Below, one piece after another: positions 40,514-49,902 of a stretch of 64,000 bases of DNA. This DNA comes from Coprococcus ammoniilyticus (GTDB lineage: Bacteria; Bacillota; Clostridia; Lachnospirales; Lachnospiraceae): the NCBI RefSeq assembly GCF_025567345.1, contig NZ_JAOQJS010000001.1:532232-596231 (forward strand). The letters run 5' to 3'. The notes beneath the pieces were generated by a model. It searched no databases. It saw only the letters and a program-made list of their open reading frames with translations, and was not told where the DNA came from. The position numbers and the translations under genes were made by a program. The first letter of the stretch is position 1. Each line of letters starts with the position of its first letter.

Positions 40514-43308
40514 AATTATATGAGATCGATAATCTGACATTTGCATATCCGGATATTGCATCGGAGAGGGATGATGTTTATCTGAAGCCGGTATTAAAGG
40601 ATATCGGCCTTTCCATAGAAAAGGGCAGCTTTGTCATTGTCGCAGGTGGTTCCGGAAGTGGGAAGACGACATTGCTCAGACAGTTGAAATCCGTTTTGAC
40701 ACCTCGTGGAAAACGGGAAGGAACTGTCTGTTTTCAGGGGAAAAAACTTGGAGACATAGATGATCGTGTACAGACGGAGCAGATCGGATTTGTTGTACAG
40801 GATGTAGATGCACAGCTTGTAACGGATAAGGTATGGCATGAGCTTGCATTTGGGCTGGAAAGTCTTGGATATGACAATGCCTTTATTCAGAAGCGGGTAG
40901 CGGAAATGTGTTCGTTCTTTGGTCTGGATGGGATTTTTCACAAAAAGGTAAATGAATTGTCCGGCGGACAGAAGCAGTTGGTAAACCTGGCATCAGTCAT
41001 GGCAATGGCGCCCGAGGTGGTGATCTTAGATGAGCCGGCAAGCCAGTTAGATCCAATGGCAGCGAGGGAATTTTTCCAGTGCCTGTATCGTATTAACCGG
41101 GAACTTGGAATTACGGTGATCCTGACAGAACACAGACTGGAGGAAATCTGGCCGATGTGCAGCCAGTTCATTCTGATGGAAGATGGCAGAGTGATCTATG
41201 ATGGAAGCATTGCAGATGGCGTGGTGCTGTTGGCACAGAATGCGCCGGCAATCGAGATCCCTGCGGCATGCAGGATAGCATTTGGATTGTCTGGTTATGG
41301 AGTTTCAGACTGTCCGGTTACAGTTGCAGAGGGCAGAGAATGGCTGCGGCAGTATGATGAAGACCATGAACAGGCGATAGCAAAGGGACAGGCAGAGCGG
41401 GCGGATACACAAGGGAAAAAACAGACAGCGGAGAACGTGATCGATATTAAGGATGTATTTTTTCATTATCCATCCATGGAGAAAGAGGTATTGTCCGGAC
41501 TTACCTTGTCGGTAAAGCGGCAGGAGATCCTTGCCATAAATGGTACAAATGGATGCGGAAAGTCAACATTGTTATCCCTGATCGCAGGGAACTACTGGCC
41601 GTACAGAGGCAGGATCCGGCGGGAGAAGCAACTCCGGATCGGATATCTTCCGCAGGATCCCAAGCTGTTATTTACTGCAAATACAGTTGGAGAAGAACTG
41701 GGACTGATCCGCAGACATGGGACGTTTGAGGTGGCGGAGCAGGAGATTTCGAAGGAAATGATCTGGAAAAGTATTCATTTCTGTCGGCTGGAATCTGTAC
41801 TGACGCAGCATCCATATGATCTGTCAGGGGGAGAACAGCAGAGACTTGGACTTGCAAAGGTACTGCTTGCTGCTCCGGATGTGATACTGATGGATGAACC
41901 GACAAAGGGCATGGATGCAGCATTTAAAAAACGGTTTTCGCATATGATGAAGAAGCTTAAAGCTTCCGGACATACGATCGTGATGGTAAGTCATGATATT
42001 GAATTCTGCGCAGAAACGGCTGACAGGATCTGTCTGATCTTTGATGGCAGAGTGGCAACGGTTGCGGGAACAAACGATTATTTTTCAGGAAATGAATTCT
42101 ATACGACTGCGGCAGCCAGAATAGCAAAAGGAACAATCCGGGGCGCTGTAACGGTTGAGGATATCCTGCATGCATATGGCAAAACCGGTGCATGGGATTA
42201 TCCGGATGACGATATAGATGACGGAATTGTATGGACAGATACCGGGAACAGGAAGGAAAATGACGAAGCAAAGCAGGAAGAAGACCGGATAGGAAGCGGC
42301 GCTCAAAGCGAGATATCAATACAGGAGAAAAAAACGGAAAAAATGTCATTTGTCCGAAAACTGGGACTTCTCCTTACAACGGTTATCATGGTGTTCTGCT
42401 TTTATAAGACAATGACACAGGCGGATCTGACGCGTCTGATCGAGAATGGAGCGGTGACCGGAGAAGGTATACAATACCTGATCTTGTATGGTATATTTAT
42501 ATTGGCAACGGTCGTATATATTCTGTTGCTGCGTCCGGTCGGAAGAAACAGGGATCAGGATATTGACCTGCGCAGACGGAACCGGATCAGCAGAAAAAAA
42601 TTGATCATAACGGTTCTTTGTATTGCAGCAGTGGCAGGAACGATCTGGTTTGGCAAGATGGTTCTGTCAGACCGGAAGTATTATTTTATTTCCCTTCTGG
42701 TTCTGATCGAAATGATGATACCGTTTCTCACAGCCTTTGAGACAAAGGCACTGGGAGCACGGGATATTGTAACGGTGGCAGTTCTGTGTGCGCTTGCTAC
42801 AGTCGGAAGAACAGCATTTTTTATGATACCGAATTTTAATCCGGTTATGGCGATCGTGATCATCAGCGGGGTAGCATTTGGATGTGAGACCGGATTTGTG
42901 ACCGGAGCGGTGACGATGCTGGTATCGAATATGGTATTTGGACAGGGACCGTGGACACCATGGCAGATGTTTTCGCTTGGCCTGGTTGGTTTTGCGGCGG
43001 GACTTGTATTTAATAACAGCCGGGTCAGAAGTCAGAATGTGACGAAACTTGGCCTGTGTATCTTTGGCGGCCTGTGCTGTATTCTGATCTATGGCGGTAT
43101 CATGAATCCGGCATCTGTGATCATGTGGCAGCCGGCAGTGAACCTTAAGATGATCGTGGCAGCGTATGTAACCGGCTTTCCGTTTGATGTGGTACAGGGA
43201 TTTGCGACGGTTCTGTTTCTGTGGATCATGGCCCGGCCATTTTTGCTGAAACTGGACCGGATCAAGATAAAATATGGAGTATTGTGTGAGGTAAAACAGC
43301 ATGCTTAG
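40510..43308 (+). CDS. Fused ECF ATPases (A1 and A2) with S-component membrane domain
   Basis: A 932-residue single polypeptide that replaces three ECF subunits. ATPase 1 (1-265) has Walker A GGSGSGKT (46-53), signature LSGGQKQ (149-155) and Walker B VVILDEPA (169-176). ATPase 2 (310-540) has GTNGCGKS (345-352), LSGGEQQ (438-444) and VILMDEPT (458-465). After an acidic linker come two helices (about 620-675) and a six-helix S component (about 695-915) with FNPVMAIVIISGVAFG and FGQGPWTPWQMFSLGLVGFA, a pattern I associate with CbrT-like cobalamin S components. The start MKLYEIDNL at 40510 is preferred over GTG 40465, which lies inside ecfT. Usual ECF systems have separate subunits. Confidence 0.87.
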   Translation: MKLYEIDNLTFAYPDIASERDDVYLKPVLKDIGLSIEKGSFVIVAGGSGSGKTTLLRQLKSVLTPRGKREGTVCFQGKKLGDIDDRVQTEQIGFVVQDVDAQLVTDKVWHELAFGLESLGYDNAFIQKRVAEMCSFFGLDGIFHKKVNELSGGQKQLVNLASVMAMAPEVVILDEPASQLDPMAAREFFQCLYRINRELGITVILTEHRLEEIWPMCSQFILMEDGRVIYDGSIADGVVLLAQNAPAIEIPAACRIAFGLSGYGVSDCPVTVAEGREWLRQYDEDHEQAIAKGQAERADTQGKKQTAENVIDIKDVFFHYPSMEKEVLSGLTLSVKRQEILAINGTNGCGKSTLLSLIAGNYWPYRGRIRREKQLRIGYLPQDPKLLFTANTVGEELGLIRRHGTFEVAEQEISKEMIWKSIHFCRLESVLTQHPYDLSGGEQQRLGLAKVLLAAPDVILMDEPTKGMDAAFKKRFSHMMKKLKASGHTIVMVSHDIEFCAETADRICLIFDGRVATVAGTNDYFSGNEFYTTAAARIAKGTIRGAVTVEDILHAYGKTGAWDYPDDDIDDGIVWTDTGNRKENDEAKQEEDRIGSGAQSEISIQEKKTEKMSFVRKLGLLLTTVIMVFCFYKTMTQADLTRLIENGAVTGEGIQYLILYGIFILATVVYILLLRPVGRNRDQDIDLRRRNRISRKKLIITVLCIAAVAGTIWFGKMVLSDRKYYFISLLVLIEMMIPFLTAFETKALGARDIVTVAVLCALATVGRTAFFMIPNFNPVMAIVIISGVAFGCETGFVTGAVTMLVSNMVFGQGPWTPWQMFSLGLVGFAAGLVFNNSRVRSQNVTKLGLCIFGGLCCILIYGGIMNPASVIMWQPAVNLKMIVAAYVTGFPFDVVQGFATVLFLWIMARPFLLKLDRIKIKYGVLCEVKQHA

Positions 43309-43990
43309 AAATTGTAGTCTGGAAGAGATATCGGATGGTCGTTTATACGATCAGACGGATATGGTAAAAGCATATTGCAATGAATGTAAAGGGTGTCATG
43401 CCTGCTGTGAGGGAATGGGAAATTCCATCATCTTAGATCCGCTGGATGTGAGCAGACTGACAAAGGAGACAGGGAAGAGTTTTGAAGCTCTGCTTGCCGA
43501 TACGATAGAGTTAAATGTTGTAGATGGGTTGATCCTTCCAAATATCAAGATGGTAAATGGAACATGTACTTTTTTAAATGCAGAAGGCAGATGTGGGATC
43601 CATGCGGCAAGGCCGGGATTCTGCAGACTGTTTCCGCTTGGCAGATATTATGAGGATGGCGGATTTAAATACTTTCTTCAGATCCATGAATGTGATCGGG
43701 CAGGCAAGGTGAAGGTCAAGGTATCGAAATGGATTGATACACCGGATCTGCCGAGATATACAGAGTACATTAATGAGTGGCATGATTTTCAGAAGCAGGT
43801 GCAGGAGACATTTGCACGGATCCGTATGCAGGACGTGGCAGAAGAAAGTAAGGATGCACGGATCAAGCAGATGTGTATGTATATTCTGAATATCATGTAT
43901 GTTGCGAGATATGAGGAGAACCGGGATTTTTATGAGCAGTTTGAGATGCGATTGGAGCATCTGAAAGAACTGCTTGAGTCAGGAATCTAG
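43301..43990 (+). CDS. YkgJ-family cysteine-cluster protein
   Basis: A 229-residue cytosolic protein predicted to bind zinc or an iron-sulfur cluster through CNECKGCHACCEGMG (28-42) and CGIHAARPGFCRLFPLG (near 103-119), the YkgJ/Fli-B-like cysteine pattern. The C-terminal 90 residues are helical (WHDFQKQVQETFARIR, ARYEENRDFYEQFEMRLEHL). The reaction catalysed is unknown. The start ATG overlaps the end of the ECF fusion by eight bases, so it is translationally coupled to it and may be the last gene of the corrinoid-type operon, perhaps a metal- or cofactor-handling step. The link to that pathway is inferred only from position. Confidence 0.82.
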   Translation: MLRNCSLEEISDGRLYDQTDMVKAYCNECKGCHACCEGMGNSIILDPLDVSRLTKETGKSFEALLADTIELNVVDGLILPNIKMVNGTCTFLNAEGRCGIHAARPGFCRLFPLGRYYEDGGFKYFLQIHECDRAGKVKVKVSKWIDTPDLPRYTEYINEWHDFQKQVQETFARIRMQDVAEESKDARIKQMCMYILNIMYVARYEENRDFYEQFEMRLEHLKELLESGI

Positions 43991-44045
43991 CAGACAGATC
44001 CTGATCTGGAACGGTATAAATGCGGATAAGAGGCGGGGAGTGTGA

Positions 44046-47000
44046 ATGATGGTAAAAAGAGCATATAAAAGACTGGCATTTTATATAAGTATATTTGTGA
44101 TCCTTATGGCAGGCGTGATCCTGATCTTCTGTGCAAGAGAGATCCGGGAGACAACGGAACAGGTAGATGATGAGATGAACAATAATATGGATTATGCCGC
44201 CATGTCCTGTCAGAACTGTCTGTCGGATGCGGTCGATATTCTGACAGTGAATTATTTCACCGTGCAGTATATGCATGAGTCAGGACATAGTATGGATGAG
44301 TTCCGTGCATATTTTACCGAACAGACCGATTATCTGAAAAATGAAGAAAGTATGCAGTATCTGGGGATTTATGGATATATTGACGGAGAACTGATGTTAA
44401 GCACTGCATGGGAACAGCCGGATGGGTATCAGGTCGAGAAACGTCCCTGGTATCAGGAGATGAAGCAGAATGGTACAGAGCTTACGATCACGACACCATA
44501 TCTGGATATGAAGACGAACCGGCAGGTGGTATCCGTTGGACGTATGTTCCGGGACGGTTCGAACCTGATCGGTGTAGATGTTGATCTGGAGGAACTGTCA
44601 GATCTTCTGAAAGAGTTGGATGCAGGAACGGGTGAGATCTATATTGTTGATCAGACCGGAAGCATTATTGCAGGCGGAGAGCCTGCATATATGGGAAAGA
44701 CGCTGGACAGTATGTATCACAGAACGGACGCATATGAGACTTATGTTTCAGATATTGATAAGGAACTTGCGTTGAAGACAGAAGGTACTGTCAGCTATAA
44801 AACAGACAGTGCATGGATATCTGTGAAGCCAATCCTGGATAACTGGTATGTGGTTGCGATCGTGGATAAGAATGAAGTCAGCAAGCTGGCAGCAAAAAAT
44901 GCGATCCCTTCTGCGGTGACACTGGCTGTTGTATTGCTGGTATTCTTTATGCTTTATATGAACCTGTTTGTTCGTGTATACCGGACGGGAAAAAAAGGCA
45001 GAGATTCGATCGAAGTTGAGAGATATGCTTCAGGTTCTGTTCTGCAGGATGATAAACGGGTGAAAAAGGTTGTATTTTATGTATATATCCTTTTTGCCAC
45101 ATATTTTATCATGATGTTTTATCGGTTCCAGAAAGCCCCGATGTTTATTATCATGACATTGGCAACTATGTTGGTCAGCTTTCTTGTGACTTTTATCAGA
45201 AAGACTACGGTAAAGATACATGGATTATGTATGTCGGGCTGCTTGTTCGCGATCGTTGCGATGTACGGACTGATTCCGGGTGAACATAACCGTCTGACCG
45301 ATATGTTTCTTGCGGCAGCCGTTGTTGTGTCATTGTACCAGAAGATGGAACTGAATATATTTTTGCTGATCAGTACCATCGTTTATTATTTGTATATGGT
45401 TCTTGCCGGTCGCTATATATCACAGACAGGTTCATTCGATGTCAGCGAGACGATTTTGGATCTGCTTATCATATTGATTGGCAGTCTGATGCTTCTTGTG
45501 GTGATCGCATGGAACAAGCAACTTCAGGTTCGTTTGAAACAGAAGGCAGAAGAAGCAGAGACTGCGGCGAACAGCAAATCTGCATTTCTTGCAAACATTT
45601 CACATGAGATCCGGACTCCGTTAAATGCGATCCTGGGTATGAATGAGCTGGTGCTCCGGGAGAGCAGACAGCCGCATATCAAGGAATACGCCATGTATAT
45701 CAAGAATTCCGGTAAATCGTTGCTTACGATCATCAGTGATATTCTGGATCTGTCCAAGATCGAATCCGGAAAGGTATATCTGGTGAACGAGAACTATTCG
45801 CTGAGCAGTCTTGTGGAGGATGTCGAACGATCCATCCAGAAGCGTATTATGGAAAAAGGGCTGGAACTTAAGATCTATATAGAACCGGAGCTGCATGAGA
45901 ATCTGAAGGGCGATGAGGTTCGTATCAAACAGATCATCATGAACCTTTTAACAAATGCAGTAAAATATACAGAAAAGGGTGAAGTTCGTCTCTATATCAC
46001 AGGAAACGTTGTGGATAATAAACAGAGCCTGACGATTGAAGTTTCCGATACCGGCATTGGTATGCGGAGTGAGGATATGGATAAGCTGTTTACAAATTTT
46101 GAACGACTGGATCTGAAGCGGAACCGTTCGGTCGAAGGTACAGGACTGGGACTTCCGATCACCAAGAATCTGCTGGTCGCAATGGGTGGAGATATTACAG
46201 TCAGCAGTGTATATGGTGAAGGTTCCACATTTACGGCAACGGTTGGACAGGAGATCGTAAATGAAGAACAGATCGGGGATTACAGAAAGAAATACAAAGA
46301 AAAGCTTCATCATGAGGTCCGATATCAGGAGTCCTTCCATGCAGAGGATGCCCGGATCCTGGTTGTAGATGATAATGAGGTTAATCTGAAGATCGTGGTC
46401 GGACTTGCAAAGAATACAAAACTTCAGATCGATACGGCACTTAGTGCGGCGGAAGGTCTGAAGCTGATTCGCCAGCATTCCTATCAGCTTCTGCTGATCG
46501 ATCATATGATGCCGGAGATGGATGGAATCGAGATGCTCCAGCATGTGAAGACTATGGATGGCGGTATCTATAAGGATATTCTGGCAGTTGCGATCACGGC
46601 AAATGCATTATCGGGTGCAAAGCAGACTTATCTGGATGCCGGTTTCTGCGGATATCTGTCGAAGCCGATCGATCCGGAACGCTTTGAACAGATCATAAAA
46701 GATAATCTTCCGCAGGAATATGTAACGGAATGTGGAGATGGGAATGGAGATACTGCCACAGAAGGACAGGAAACAGACGGCACACCGGATCCAAAGCAGG
46801 CAGAAGAATGGAGCATACCGGGAATTGATATCGCGAAAGCCTTATCCTATATTGGCGGAAGCAGAGAACTGTATATCAGTCTGCTGCGGACTTATCTGGA
46901 TGGAAGTGAAGAACGGATCCGGAAGCTTGAAGAATGTAAGAACAAAGAAGACATCTTTAATTATGATATAACGATCCACGGTCTGAAGGGAATATCCGCA

Positions 47001-47444
47001 AGCATTGGTGCAGATTCTATGGCAGCAGCCGCTGCAGGGCTGGAAGAAGCATGTAAGGATCCACAGACGGCAATGGCGTACATTCAGATAAATCATGACC
47101 AGGCAGTAAGCCAGTACCGGGAGCTTTTGGAGCAGATAAAAAAATGGCTTGCGAATATGGAAACAGATGGTAAAATAGAAAAAGAAGCGGTCACAAATAT
47201 AGCGGAGATGCTTACGATCATCAGTGATTTAAAAACTGCTGTTTTTGAGTATAAAGAGAAAGCTGCATGCACCTGTCTGGAACGATTGTACAAGACAGAG
47301 ATACCGGAGTTAGCAGATGAAATGGGTGCAAAGTATTATGGAATACTCGATAAGCTGTATCAGTATGTTTCGGATTATGATATGGATAAAGCTTATGAAC
47401 TGGCAGAAAAACTGGAAACGGATATTAGGAGGATACTTAAGTGA
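44046..47444 (+). CDS. Hybrid sensor kinase: dCache, HisKA, HATPase, receiver, Hpt
   Basis: An 1,132-residue membrane phosphorelay protein. The N-terminal helix (about 10-28) and an extracellular dCache-like sensor (about 35-285; EKRPWYQEMKQNG and YIVDQTGSIIAG are typical) are followed by a helix at 290-312. A second membrane block with several helices (about 345-500) is unusual for a dCache kinase. Then come the phospho-acceptor NISHEIRTPLN (near 517), N box MNLLTNAVKY, G boxes SDTGIGM and GTGLGL, a receiver (near 770-890) with LLIDHMMPEMDG, and an Hpt domain with the HGLKG His (near 980). The stop overlaps the next gene, a stand-alone receiver, which is the probable output or relay partner. 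The ligand is unknown. Confidence 0.9.
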   Translation: MMVKRAYKRLAFYISIFVILMAGVILIFCAREIRETTEQVDDEMNNNMDYAAMSCQNCLSDAVDILTVNYFTVQYMHESGHSMDEFRAYFTEQTDYLKNEESMQYLGIYGYIDGELMLSTAWEQPDGYQVEKRPWYQEMKQNGTELTITTPYLDMKTNRQVVSVGRMFRDGSNLIGVDVDLEELSDLLKELDAGTGEIYIVDQTGSIIAGGEPAYMGKTLDSMYHRTDAYETYVSDIDKELALKTEGTVSYKTDSAWISVKPILDNWYVVAIVDKNEVSKLAAKNAIPSAVTLAVVLLVFFMLYMNLFVRVYRTGKKGRDSIEVERYASGSVLQDDKRVKKVVFYVYILFATYFIMMFYRFQKAPMFIIMTLATMLVSFLVTFIRKTTVKIHGLCMSGCLFAIVAMYGLIPGEHNRLTDMFLAAAVVVSLYQKMELNIFLLISTIVYYLYMVLAGRYISQTGSFDVSETILDLLIILIGSLMLLVVIAWNKQLQVRLKQKAEEAETAANSKSAFLANISHEIRTPLNAILGMNELVLRESRQPHIKEYAMYIKNSGKSLLTIISDILDLSKIESGKVYLVNENYSLSSLVEDVERSIQKRIMEKGLELKIYIEPELHENLKGDEVRIKQIIMNLLTNAVKYTEKGEVRLYITGNVVDNKQSLTIEVSDTGIGMRSEDMDKLFTNFERLDLKRNRSVEGTGLGLPITKNLLVAMGGDITVSSVYGEGSTFTATVGQEIVNEEQIGDYRKKYKEKLHHEVRYQESFHAEDARILVVDDNEVNLKIVVGLAKNTKLQIDTALSAAEGLKLIRQHSYQLLLIDHMMPEMDGIEMLQHVKTMDGGIYKDILAVAITANALSGAKQTYLDAGFCGYLSKPIDPERFEQIIKDNLPQEYVTECGDGNGDTATEGQETDGTPDPKQAEEWSIPGIDIAKALSYIGGSRELYISLLRTYLDGSEERIRKLEECKNKEDIFNYDITIHGLKGISASIGADSMAAAAAGLEEACKDPQTAMAYIQINHDQAVSQYRELLEQIKKWLANMETDGKIEKEAVTNIAEMLTIISDLKTAVFEYKEKAACTCLERLYKTEIPELADEMGAKYYGILDKLYQYVSDYDMDKAYELAEKLETDIRRILK

Positions 47445-47824
47445 AACGAACAGTATTGGTTATAGATGATGATAAGATGATACTTGATATGATCCAGGGA
47501 ATCCTGGAGGACAAATTTGAAGTATCAGCCGTGAATGATGGACAGAAGGCGTTCCGTGTTCTGGAACGGATTCATCCGGATGTCATCCTGCTTGATCTGA
47601 AGATGCCGGGTATGGATGGATATGATGTGATATCCAGACTGAAGGTAAATCAGGAATATAAGAGTATTCCGGTTATTTTTCTGACGGCAGTTACAGATGA
47701 GTATTCAGAGACAAAGTGCTTTGAAGCAGGAGCGGAAGACTACATCTGTAAACCATTTACAGCGAATGCATTAACAGCACGGCTCGAACGCGTTCTGAAT
47801 ATTCATGAGTGTGTAAGGATATAA
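47441..47824 (+). CDS. Stand-alone receiver-domain response regulator
   Basis: A 127-residue single-domain CheY-like protein with the acidic pocket VIDDDK, phospho-acceptor in ILLDLKMPGMDGYD, the switch Thr in FLTAV and the Lys in YICKPF. It has no DNA-binding or enzymatic output domain. The GTG start at 47441 overlaps the stop of the hybrid kinase, so the two are translated together. It could collect phosphate from the kinase's Hpt domain and pass it to a downstream effector or act as a sink. That route is inferred from position. Confidence 0.88.
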   Translation: MKRTVLVIDDDKMILDMIQGILEDKFEVSAVNDGQKAFRVLERIHPDVILLDLKMPGMDGYDVISRLKVNQEYKSIPVIFLTAVTDEYSETKCFEAGAEDYICKPFTANALTARLERVLNIHECVRI

Positions 47825-47830
47825 GAAACA

Positions 47831-48313
47831 ATGGGAAAAGAGACAAAGACAAATGCGATGCGGATTCTCGATCGTATGAAGATTCCGTATTCGCTCAATC
47901 AATATAACTGTGAAGAATTCATCGATGGTGTGCATATTGCAGATATGCTCGGACAGAGTTACGAGGAGAGCTTTAAGACGATCGTAACGGTTGGAAAGAG
48001 TCAGGGCTATTATGTATTTGCATTGCCGATCGACAAAGAGATCGATCTGAAAAAAGCAGCCAAAGTTGTTGGCGAGAAGAACCTGGAATTGCTTCCTGTG
48101 AAAGATATCAACAAGGTTACCGGTTATATCCGTGGCGGCTGTACACCGATCGGCATGAAGAAAGCATATCCGACCGTGATCCATGAAAGTGCGGAAACAC
48201 TTCCTCAGATGATCGTATCCGGTGGACGTCTGGGTGAACAGATCGTGCTGAAACCGGATGACCTGCTTCGTGCGGTGAATGGCAGGTATGCGGATATCAT
48301 TTCGGAGAGATAA
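47831..48313 (+). CDS. ybaK: Cys-tRNA(Pro)/Cys-tRNA(Cys) deacylase YbaK family
   Basis: A 160-residue trans-editing enzyme that removes cysteine from mischarged tRNA(Pro). The YbaK/EbsC fold is indicated by TNAMRILDRMKIPY, SFKTIVTVGKS(Q)GYYVFALP, then ELLPVKDINKVTGYIRGGCTPIGMKK, whose Gly-rich loop GGCTPIGMKK (near 102) is the active-site signature, and GRLGEQIVLKPDDL. The catalytic Lys of the family lies in VGKSQ-like or similar positions and I did not place it. It lies six bases after the receiver gene but shares no functional link; it is presumably the last gene of the transcript. Confidence 0.92.
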   Translation: MGKETKTNAMRILDRMKIPYSLNQYNCEEFIDGVHIADMLGQSYEESFKTIVTVGKSQGYYVFALPIDKEIDLKKAAKVVGEKNLELLPVKDINKVTGYIRGGCTPIGMKKAYPTVIHESAETLPQMIVSGGRLGEQIVLKPDDLLRAVNGRYADIISER

Positions 48314-49218
48314 AAAATATCGGATAAAGAAAAAGAACGGGTTGTCATGAGATAAAAATCAAATCAATCTTATACTGTCAGGATCAAATGGCACCATTTT
48401 TATATCTGTAACTAGCATATCTCCAAACTGCATCACTTAAGGCGCAAAGAGGGGATTCTGCGTTAAAAGGGCTATATAAGATTATACATTTATGTATAGT
48501 TAGCATTTGCTTTATATGTTGCTGTTACTGGTAGTAGAGGAATTTTATCCGCTACGCTATTATAGTATGCTTACATCCTGCAAGGTAAAGAAGTGCGAAA
48601 TTATGGGTGTCGACATATTATTGCACGAAAATGTATCTGGGTGAATGAATTGCTTGCTGTAAAAGGATATGTATATCATATTGTACACGTTGCAAACGAT
48701 ATTTTATGTTGTTTAAGAGATTTAAAAAATTAATAACTGGAATGGCAACATCTTCTGTCATACTAACATGGATATTTGAAACCATCCCATTTGTATTGAT
48801 ATTAAGAATCTGAAAAACTTTGGATGATTATTGCTTAGGATGTGATGTGAACCATTTTATTGGCTGAATTACCTGATACTTTTTGGATGTTTTTATTTTT
48901 ATAGAGAAAAAGATGGTGGCATATAGCAGCGAAATATGGAAGTATTTTAGGAATAGGAAGACGCTTCGGTCTAGGTAATCTAGAACTTAGAAGACTTATT
49001 TCACGTGTTGGTGCTAAAACGTTTTTAGCAAGCTGTTTAATATTTCTGCAGGTGATTGTAAGCTGATAATGGAGGGTGAATATTTTCACAGAATAGAGTT
49101 TGCCATTTATATGAGTAGAACGGATAAGAAGAAAACAGGACGGAATATAAGATATATCGACAAATTAAAATTATTTTGTTATAATAATACTGTACAGTTT
49201 ACTTTAGGGGGGATATAG
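48314..49218. pseudogene. 900-bp gene-poor stretch with decayed coding remnants
   Basis: No intact gene is visible. Around 48900-49070 one plus-strand frame is protein-like (WHIAAKYGSILGIGRRFGL, then LELRRLISRVGAKTFLASC) but has no start codon and is preceded by stops; the minus-strand frame over the same bases at 48835-49089 is a shadow. The DNA is AT-rich, unlike the housekeeping genes to the left, and marks the border of an accessory block that continues to 51.7 kb. Confidence 0.4.
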
Positions 49219-49707
49219 ATGACCACAAAAGATTGGATAACACTTTTCATTCCAGTTGTATGCAATGGCATTCTCATATATATCATGCAGACGTATATGA
49301 AATATTATTTTGAAAAAAAAGATAGATTGCGTATACAGAATAATTCAATACTCAAACAACTTGTTGAATGTTTGGAAGATCTTCAACAAGCGCTATATTT
49401 GTTCGCACAACAACAATTCGATTCTCACCCAGAACGGTTTCAAAAATATTTTAATGACATTGCTTCAGACATTCACAAAATGAAGCAAATAGCGGATGCA
49501 AATGCCCCTTTTTATGAGGAGCTTTATCAAAAATTATTTGATATCTTTGATATTTGGAATAGCATTACACATCGTGTTGAAAGTATCATTTCTGAGCAGA
49601 AAGGTATGCTAACGTCTGCTGATGATGAATTCCTGAATAATAATTTTTGTATTCTATATAAATCAGTTTGTACCTTGCATAGTTATGTAATTAAAAAGAT
49701 ATGGTGA
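49219..49707 (+). CDS. Small membrane-anchored hypothetical protein
   Basis: A 162-residue protein with one N-terminal membrane helix (about 8-26; LFIPVVCNGILIYIMQTYM) followed by a cytosolic, helical region rich in Gln, Asp and Ser (RIQNNSILKQLVECLEDLQQ, FNDIASDIHKMKQIADANAP). GGGGGG before the ATG supports translation. AT-rich composition and short length fit an accessory gene. No family was recognised. A terminator follows at 49726-49751, so it is transcribed separately from the downstream toxin-antitoxin pair. It resembles proteins found in mobile or defence regions, but this is only a general impression. Confidence 0.65.
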   Translation: MTTKDWITLFIPVVCNGILIYIMQTYMKYYFEKKDRLRIQNNSILKQLVECLEDLQQALYLFAQQQFDSHPERFQKYFNDIASDIHKMKQIADANAPFYEELYQKLFDIFDIWNSITHRVESIISEQKGMLTSADDEFLNNNFCILYKSVCTLHSYVIKKIW

Positions 49708-49725
49708 TATAGATTGCCATGAGAG

Positions 49726-49751
49726 TCCCATCTGTAGGATGGGATTTTTTC
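49726..49751 (+). terminator. Intrinsic terminator
   Basis: Stem TCCCATC / GATGGGA around four bases, then T6. Confidence 0.8.
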
Positions 49752-49902
49752 ATTATGGTTTATGATTTATAATGAAAGGAATAATGTAGTTGAAGCTATA
49801 TTGTACAGATTTCATGCTATTTGTTTTTAATTACAAAAAACTTGAATAATAATTAATAAAATGTTATTGTATATAAAAATATGTTACTAAAGGAGGTGCT
49901 TA

